A stretch of 64,000 nt of DNA. Origin: CAVVEC01 sp963770485. GTDB taxonomy: Bacteria > Acidobacteriota > Terriglobia > Terriglobales > Acidobacteriaceae. Positions 58,966-64,000 of this stretch are shown piece by piece. The first letter of the stretch is position 1. Every line of letters starts with the position of its first letter. Where the stretch lies: assembly GCA_963770485.1 (NCBI GenBank), contig CAVYPX010000011.1:186001-250000 (forward strand), given 5' to 3'. Below the pieces are notes generated by a model that did not search any database, was not told where the DNA came from, and saw only the letters and a list, made by a program, of their open reading frames with translations. Position numbers and translations under genes: made by a program.

Positions 58966-59301
58966 TTCGGTGGCGTTGTCATGCCGAGCGAAGTACGCCC
59001 GGTCGCTTGTGACCGGGCGTAAAGAGTCGGAGCATCCCTGCAACGTTGATCTATTCACGCCGTCGCAAGGCATCCTCCCCGAACACACGAGCATTCGCCC
59101 AAAAGCCCGGGCCGGACTGGTGCCGAGAATTCCCGGCGGCGGCCACTTTATGCTTGATTGGTAGGGATCTTTCGACCTCGCGGCGCCGGCGCTCCGCTCA
59201 AGATGACAATGTTAGGGGATAACAGTGCTGGGTGAGGGCTGAAACAGCTCTCTGCTAGACTTTTCATCTTGAGTCTCGTCTAAGGATTCTTCAGGACCCG
59301 C
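58966..59301. other. Intergenic stretch with a repeat pair
   Basis: No gene. One repeat copy at 58978-59040 has a GCCCGGTCGC / GTGACCGGGC stem; a degenerate inverted copy lies at 59161-59208. TAGACT at 59256-59261 could be the -10 of the peptidase gene but no -35 was found. Confidence 0.55.
58978..59208. repeat. Palindromic repeat pair, degenerate
   Basis: Left copy GTCATGCCGAGCGAAG ... AGTCGGAGCATCC; right copy GGGATCTTTCGACC ... CTCCGCTCAAGATGACA in opposite orientation. Same family as 2829-3042 but more diverged. Confidence 0.7.
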
Positions 59302-61299
59302 ATGCGCATTTTTTTTCTCTTTGCTATCGTCATATTCATGAGCACTGTGGTTTCCAATCTCAGCGCCGAGGCCCAGACCTTGCCGGTGCCCCAGGCCATC
59401 ACCGATCCCAAGCAGATCGCCAGCAAACCCAACGCCCAGGTCGAACAGAATCAGCAGAGTCTTTCCATCGAGAAGCTGTACATGACGCGCCAGATTGGCC
59501 GTCCCTCATGGTCGCCCGACGGCAGGACGATTGTGTTCGTCAGCAACATCAGCGGCCGAAACAACCTGTGGCTGGTGCCGGCGGAAGGTGGCTGGCCTAC
59601 GCAGCTCACGGTCAGTGATCAGCGCCAGGCCGCGCCCGCTTGGTCGCCCGACGGCAAATGGATCGCCTTCATGTCCGACTATGACGGCGACGAGCAGTGG
59701 GACATTTTTATAGTTTCTCCGAAGGACGGCCGTGTCGTGAACCTGACCAAGACTCGCGAGATTGCGGAAGAATATCCGCGATGGTCGCCCGATGGCCGCT
59801 ACCTGGCGTACACGGTGAAACCAAAGACGTCCTCGGTATACGAGATTGATGTTTACGACATGCTCATGCGTGACGTGAAGCACCTTACCACCGGTACACG
59901 CGCAGACAAACTGAACGACAATCCCATCTGGTCTCGCGACGGGAAGTGGATCGCGTACACGCAACAGGAGGCGAAGGGCACCGATTCGAATATCTTCGTG
60001 GCCGAAGTTGCCACTGGCCAGAGTACGCTCCTGACGCCGCATTCAGACGAGCAACTTTACCGGGCCAATGACTTCTCGCCCGATGGCAAAAAGCTGCTCA
60101 TCACTTCCGATGCCGCCAACGGGTATGAAAACGTTGGGCTGCTCGACATCGCGAGCAAGAAGATTTCCTGGCTGACAGGAGATAAATGGGAGATCAGCGG
60201 CGCTGATTTTTCACCGGACGGCAAGTACTTAACATGGACTGCGAATGTGGAGGGCAACACCGATATCTACCTGCACAATATCGTCGCTGGAAAGACGACA
60301 GCGCTGCCCTTGCCCAATGGCTTGAATGAGCCTGTGGGCGGGCATTCCGCCTTCAGTCCAGATGGCTCGCGCTTGCTCTACAACCACAACGGACCCAATG
60401 CTCCCGGAGATCTTTGGGTTTATCAACTGGCGACGGGCAAGTCGCAACAGATCACTCATTCGCTGGTAGCGGGCGTGCGCCCCGAAGACATGATTGAGCC
60501 GTTTCTGGTGCACTATCCGAGCCGAGACGGCAAGTGGACTATTTCCGCGTTCGTGTACGTCCCCTATAACATGGTGCGCAACGGACAGAATGCAGCAATC
60601 GTTTATGTGCATGGCGGGCCTGCGGTGCAGACCGTGAATTCATTCAGCCGTATCATCCAGCACATGGTGAACCAGGGTTATATGGTCATCGCGCCGAACT
60701 ATCGCGGCTCAACCGGTTACGGCAAGAAGTTTCAACATGCGAACTTGTTCGATATGGGTGGCGGCGATCTGCAGGACGTGTTGGCGGCCGCCGACTTTAT
60801 CAAGCAGACGGGCTATCTCGATCCCAGGAAGATCGTCTTGATGGGCGGCAGTTACGGCGGCTACCTGACGATGATGGGGGTAACGAAAGCACCGGATGTT
60901 TGGGCTGCCGGCGTGCCCATCGTGCCATTCGTCAACTGGTTCACCGAAATCCAAAACGAAGATCCGGTACTGCAGCAATCGGATTTGGCCACCATGGGCG
61001 ATCCGGAGAAAAACAAAGATTTGTTTCACGATCGCTCGCCCATCTTTTTTGTCGACCAGATCAAGGCTCCGCTGTTCCTGCTTGCCGGCGGAAACGACCC
61101 GCGCTGCCCGGAAGAAGAGGCGCAGCAGGTGGTGGATGCGATCAAGAAACGTGGTGGCGCAGTCGAATACAAAATCTACGAAAACGAAGGCCACGGGTTC
61201 GCGCGCGTGGAGAATCAGATTGATGCGTATAAGCGGGTTTCGGACTTCCTGAAGGCACACGTGCCTCCCGCGGATTGCGGCTGCTCGGTGACCGAGTGA
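59302..61299 (+). CDS. Exported S9-family prolyl-oligopeptidase-like peptidase
   Basis: 665 residues. A signal peptide (RIFFLFAIVIFMSTVVSNLSAEAQ) precedes a WD40/TolB-like propeller with repeated SPDGKW units (WSPDGRTIVF, WSPDGKWIAFMSD, FSPDGKKLLI). The C-terminal alpha/beta-hydrolase domain has the nucleophile in LMGGSYGGYLTMMG (Ser517), a later aspartate in GGNDPRCPEEEAQ and the histidine in NEGHGFARVEN. S9 enzymes such as dipeptidyl-aminopeptidases cut short peptides; this one would act in the periplasm. It ends six bases from the convergent hemD stop. Confidence 0.9.
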   Translation: MRIFFLFAIVIFMSTVVSNLSAEAQTLPVPQAITDPKQIASKPNAQVEQNQQSLSIEKLYMTRQIGRPSWSPDGRTIVFVSNISGRNNLWLVPAEGGWPTQLTVSDQRQAAPAWSPDGKWIAFMSDYDGDEQWDIFIVSPKDGRVVNLTKTREIAEEYPRWSPDGRYLAYTVKPKTSSVYEIDVYDMLMRDVKHLTTGTRADKLNDNPIWSRDGKWIAYTQQEAKGTDSNIFVAEVATGQSTLLTPHSDEQLYRANDFSPDGKKLLITSDAANGYENVGLLDIASKKISWLTGDKWEISGADFSPDGKYLTWTANVEGNTDIYLHNIVAGKTTALPLPNGLNEPVGGHSAFSPDGSRLLYNHNGPNAPGDLWVYQLATGKSQQITHSLVAGVRPEDMIEPFLVHYPSRDGKWTISAFVYVPYNMVRNGQNAAIVYVHGGPAVQTVNSFSRIIQHMVNQGYMVIAPNYRGSTGYGKKFQHANLFDMGGGDLQDVLAAADFIKQTGYLDPRKIVLMGGSYGGYLTMMGVTKAPDVWAAGVPIVPFVNWFTEIQNEDPVLQQSDLATMGDPEKNKDLFHDRSPIFFVDQIKAPLFLLAGGNDPRCPEEEAQQVVDAIKKRGGAVEYKIYENEGHGFARVENQIDAYKRVSDFLKAHVPPADCGCSVTE

Positions 61300-61305
61300 G
61301 TGGCG

Positions 61306-62211
61306 TTAGCCGTTGGCTCTTGGCCTTGGTTGTCGGCTCTTTGCCGATTTGATTGCTTCGATCAGCCCAGGAATCGTGTACTCCCTTGCTTCGATGTCCA
61401 CCGGGAGGCCAAGCTCGCGCAGCGTAGATGAGGTGACGGGGCCGATGGAAGCGAGGCGGATGCTATCGATTGGGCTTGCTTTTCGCGGGCGGGGGTGCCC
61501 GCGCCCAATGTTCTTTCCCAGCAGGGCAACGAAATTTCTGACCGTTGACGAACTGGTGAACGTAATCACATCGGGGCGGCGCTTCGGGTCTTCCAGCAAG
61601 GCACGCAGCCGAGCGCGAGAGGAACGCGGGATCACGGTTTCATAGGCTTCTACCACGTCCACTTGTGCTCCTAGATCTCGCAATTGCCGTGGAATGACGT
61701 CGCGTGCGACTTTGGCGCGAGCCAACAGCACTCGCTGTCCCGCCACATGGTCCCGAAGGCTCTTGACCACGGACTCGGCTACGTATTCCTCAGGCACCAC
61801 GTCGACGCGAACGCCGCGTCTTTCAATCGCTTTCCTGGTCGCGGGACCGATCGCTGCTACTTTGAGGTGCGCCGTTTGTTTCCGGGTGAGGTGCAGTTTC
61901 TTCAGGCGCTCCCAAACCGCTTCGACTCCGTTCACGCTGGTCAGGATGAGCCAGTCGTAATCGCGCAGATTTCTTAAAGCTGTGTCGAGAGGCTTATAAG
62001 AACGTGGCTTACGGATTTCGATGAAGGGAATCTCGATGACCTGGGCACCGAGTTCACGCAGCCCGGAAGAGAGAGCTCCGGCCTGATGAACCGGGCGACC
62101 GACGAGGACGCGAAGGCCGGAGAGTAGCTGATTTCTTTTCTTCTTGCTTCGCGGGCCTGGACGGCCGAGGGCGCCCGTCCCCACACGAGCCGTGCCTTCA
62201 CCGGACTTCAT
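61306..62211 (-). CDS. hemD: Uroporphyrinogen-III synthase
   Basis: 301 residues. The two-domain layout is visible: GLRVLVGRPVHQAGALSSGLRELGAQVIEIPFIEI, DWLILTSVNGVEAVWERL, AAIGPATRKAIERRGVRVDVVPEEYVAESVV, then VDVVEAYETVIP, DVITFTSSSTVRNF and ASIGPVTSSTLRELGLPVDIEAREYTIPGLIEAI. It closes hydroxymethylbilane into uroporphyrinogen III in the haem and B12 pathway. Its ATG overlaps the hemC stop by four bases. The N-terminal 30 residues (GALGRPGPRSKKKRNQ) are an unusual basic extension. Confidence 0.88.
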   Translation of the reverse strand: MKSGEGTARVGTGALGRPGPRSKKKRNQLLSGLRVLVGRPVHQAGALSSGLRELGAQVIEIPFIEIRKPRSYKPLDTALRNLRDYDWLILTSVNGVEAVWERLKKLHLTRKQTAHLKVAAIGPATRKAIERRGVRVDVVPEEYVAESVVKSLRDHVAGQRVLLARAKVARDVIPRQLRDLGAQVDVVEAYETVIPRSSRARLRALLEDPKRRPDVITFTSSSTVRNFVALLGKNIGRGHPRPRKASPIDSIRLASIGPVTSSTLRELGLPVDIEAREYTIPGLIEAIKSAKSRQPRPRANG

Positions 62212-63143
62212 GGTTGTTGGGGCACGGCCATTCCCTGCCCGTAGACTGCTTCCAGGATGGCATCGCCACCGCGGCGCAGCAAGGCGTCGCCCACCGATTC
62301 CCCAAGTTGTACCGGATCGGCGCCTTGCCGCGATTCGCGGAGAACCTTGGAGCCATCCGGATGCGCCACGATCGCGTCCAGATGCAGTCGGCCGTCGCGG
62401 ACTGCGGCCAACGCACCAATCGGAACCTGACAGCCGCCGCCGAGTTTATTTAACAACGCCCGCTCGCAGGTTGTGGTCGCGCGTGCGGCGGCATCGTCCA
62501 AAAACGCCAGATGTTGACGCGTCACGGAATCGCCGGCACGAATCTCGACGCCCAACGCCCCCTGCCCCGCCGCAGGACACATCACGTCAACGGGAATGAC
62601 CTGCTTGATCAGTTCTGTTTTACCCAGCCGGTTCAGTCCCGCCGCCGCGAGAATAATGGCATCGTATTCGCCCGCTTCCAGCTTCCGCAGGCGCGTGTCC
62701 ACATTGCCGCGCAGAGGGTGAATATCGAGATCAGGTCGCAAGGCTTTCAACTGCGCCTGGCGACGCAGGCTTGAGGTGCCGACTCGCGCCCGTTGTGGCA
62801 ACTGCTCAATGCTTGCATACTTGCGGGAGCAGAATACGTCGCACGGATTCTCCCGTTTGGTGATCGCGGCAATCTCGAAGCCAAGGGGCAATTCGGTGGG
62901 AAGATCCTTCAGGCTGTGGACGGCCAGATCCACGCGTCCCTCAGCCAGCGCATCTTCGATCTCCTTGGTAAACATGCCTTTGGTGCCTACCTTGGACAGA
63001 GCGACGTCGGTGATCTTGTCACCTGTGGTCTTGATGATTTCAATTTCGACTTGGTGGCCACGCTCACGCAACAGAGCGCTGACGTGGTTGGCCTGCCAGA
63101 GCGCGAGTTGCGATCCCCGGGAACCGATGCGCAGGCGGGCCAT
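62208..63143 (-). CDS. hemC: Porphobilinogen deaminase
   Basis: 311 residues from ATG 63143. RLRIGSRGSQLALWQANHVSALL at the start, VHSLKDLPTELPLGF, RRQAQLKALRPDLDIHPLRGNVDTRLRKLEAGEYDAIILAAAGLNRLG and the dipyrromethane-cofactor cysteine in NKLGGGCQVPIGALA. It joins four porphobilinogens into hydroxymethylbilane. Its start overlaps the hemA stop by one base and it is coupled to hemD by four bases. Confidence 0.94.
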   Translation of the reverse strand: MARLRIGSRGSQLALWQANHVSALLRERGHQVEIEIIKTTGDKITDVALSKVGTKGMFTKEIEDALAEGRVDLAVHSLKDLPTELPLGFEIAAITKRENPCDVFCSRKYASIEQLPQRARVGTSSLRRQAQLKALRPDLDIHPLRGNVDTRLRKLEAGEYDAIILAAAGLNRLGKTELIKQVIPVDVMCPAAGQGALGVEIRAGDSVTRQHLAFLDDAAARATTTCERALLNKLGGGCQVPIGALAAVRDGRLHLDAIVAHPDGSKVLRESRQGADPVQLGESVGDALLRRGGDAILEAVYGQGMAVPQQP

Positions 63144-64000
63144 CAACACTGCCCTCCGGGCTGCCCGCCGGATTTCGCCGCCTTCTTTTCCTTATCTTGC
63201 TTTTCTTTACCCTGGAGACCCTGAAGATTGAACAGGCGGCGGACGATCTCGACCACCGTGGTCGCCTCGGCCTCGCGGGCCGCGGTTTTCAGCGTCGTCA
63301 CCGGGGTGTGCATGATCTTGTTTACGATACCGCGAGTCAGGGCTTCAACCGCGAGTTCCTGTTCCGGCGACAACGCGCCCAGGCGGCCACGCACGCGGTC
63401 AATTTCGGCCTGGCGGATGGTTTCCAAATGATCTTGCAAGGAGACGATGGTAGGTACGACATCCAGCGTCTGCAGACGGGCCTGAAAGCGCGCCACTTCA
63501 TCGTTGATGATGGTGTCAGCATGCTCAGCCTCTTTTCTGCGATCGGCGACGTGCGAAGCCACGGCCTGCTGCAGATCGTCAATGTCGTACACAAAGATGC
63601 CGTCCACTTTGTTCATCTCCGGATCGACATCTCGCGGAACCGCAATGTCGATGAAGAACATGGGACGGTTCTTGCGCCGGCTGAGGAAAAGCTCGCCATG
63701 CTCGCGACGGAAAATCGCATGCGGAGCGCCGGTCGAGGTGATGACAATGTCGGCGCGATCGCAGGTTTCGTAAAGCCGGCTGAACTCAATCGCCTGGCCG
63801 TTGAATTTCTGAGCCAGCCCGATGGCCCGGTCGTAGGTGCGATTGGCCACGAAGATTGACGCCGCGCCGTGCGCCAACAGATGACGGGCGGCAAGTTCGG
63901 TCATCTTGCCCGCTCCCACCAGATACACGTGCTTTCCCGCAAGAGATCCAAAAATCTTTTTGGCCAGTTCGACGGCAACCGATGCAACCGACACCGCCGA
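63143..64000 (-). CDS. hemA: Glutamyl-tRNA reductase, C-terminal part
   Basis: Partial: 285 codons, continuing past the right edge. The visible part begins SAVSVASVAVELAKKIFGSLAGKHVYLVGAGKMTELAARHLL, with the NADPH-binding GAGKMTE loop, then VITSTGAPHAIF, FIDIAVPRDVDPEM and the long dimerisation helices at the end. The enzyme makes glutamate-1-semialdehyde from Glu-tRNA, starting tetrapyrrole synthesis. It is followed by hemC and hemD in one operon. The C-terminal tail is lysine/glycine-rich (KEKQDKEKKAAKSGGQPGG). Confidence 0.94.
   Translation of the reverse strand, partial: SAVSVASVAVELAKKIFGSLAGKHVYLVGAGKMTELAARHLLAHGAASIFVANRTYDRAIGLAQKFNGQAIEFSRLYETCDRADIVITSTGAPHAIFRREHGELFLSRRKNRPMFFIDIAVPRDVDPEMNKVDGIFVYDIDDLQQAVASHVADRRKEAEHADTIINDEVARFQARLQTLDVVPTIVSLQDHLETIRQAEIDRVRGRLGALSPEQELAVEALTRGIVNKIMHTPVTTLKTAAREAEATTVVEIVRRLFNLQGLQGKEKQDKEKKAAKSGGQPGGQC

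Overview
The window looks like a chromosomal segment of a GC-rich, Gram-negative soil-type bacterium, most likely an Acidobacteriota (Koribacter/Terriglobia-like). This is inferred from a large hopanoid operon, a TonB-dependent receptor with a carboxypeptidase-like N-terminal domain, Gloeo/Verruco-type repeat proteins, and many intergenic palindromic repeats of the 'GTCATCCTGAGCGAAG' kind. No rRNA, tRNA or CRISPR array was found. Both ends are cut inside genes: a quinone-oxidoreductase-like gene on the left and hemA on the right.

Layout. 1-7 kb: molybdenum-enzyme maturation (XdhC and MocA-like), a HAD phosphatase, a NifU-type scaffold, a metal/corrinoid-binding protein, a GAF protein resembling free-methionine sulfoxide reductase, a Nudix hydrolase and an exported M48 protease. 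7-13.7 kb: an NRAMP-like permease, an orphan ribbon-helix-helix gene, a soluble PRC/MgtE_N/CBS protein, a repeat protein, a decayed transposase and an RsbW/RsbV-type pair. 13.8-25 kb: an HpnB-like glycosyltransferase with an MFS permease, an exported acyltransferase-like hydrolase, a TonB receptor, QueF, and an adaptor-TPR-TolC operon with no pump gene. 25.3-29.7 kb: HpnJ, two 4-TM drug/metabolite transporter proteins, and a three-gene island of unknown function.

29.7-41.9 kb is the core of the window: a ten-gene minus-strand hopanoid operon transcribed ispH, shc, hpnH, unknown, hpnA, hpnG, two zinc alcohol dehydrogenases, hpnC, hpnD, hpnE. It joins isoprenoid supply, squalene synthesis, cyclisation to hopene and side-chain building. 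The two dehydrogenases are not standard hopanoid genes and are candidates for the unidentified step that reduces ribosylhopane to bacteriohopanetetrol. A promoter, TTGACC-17-TAGCTT, sits before ispH.

42-47 kb: a VapBC-like and a HigBA-like toxin-antitoxin pair, a CLC channel overlapping a TPR gene, and a relic of a CBS domain. 47.0-53.2 kb: a plus-strand group of esterase, ATP-grasp ligase, small membrane protein, YbdK/GCS2-type carboxylate-amine ligase, M29-type aminopeptidase and a second ATP-grasp protein, facing an inositol-phosphate synthase. This looks like a biosynthetic locus for an unknown amide- or peptide-bonded metabolite and is the best candidate for an undescribed system. 54.8-64 kb: DedA, an FG-GAP protein, endonuclease III, an S9 peptidase and hemA-hemC-hemD.

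Across the window, promoters share TTGAC-17 bp-TAnnYT, and several genes have a -10 box only 5-11 bases before the start codon, suggesting leaderless mRNAs. Repeats fill most large gaps and have entered coding sequence in hpnE and probably nth. All positions and motifs were read by eye; family assignments come from motif recognition, not searches.
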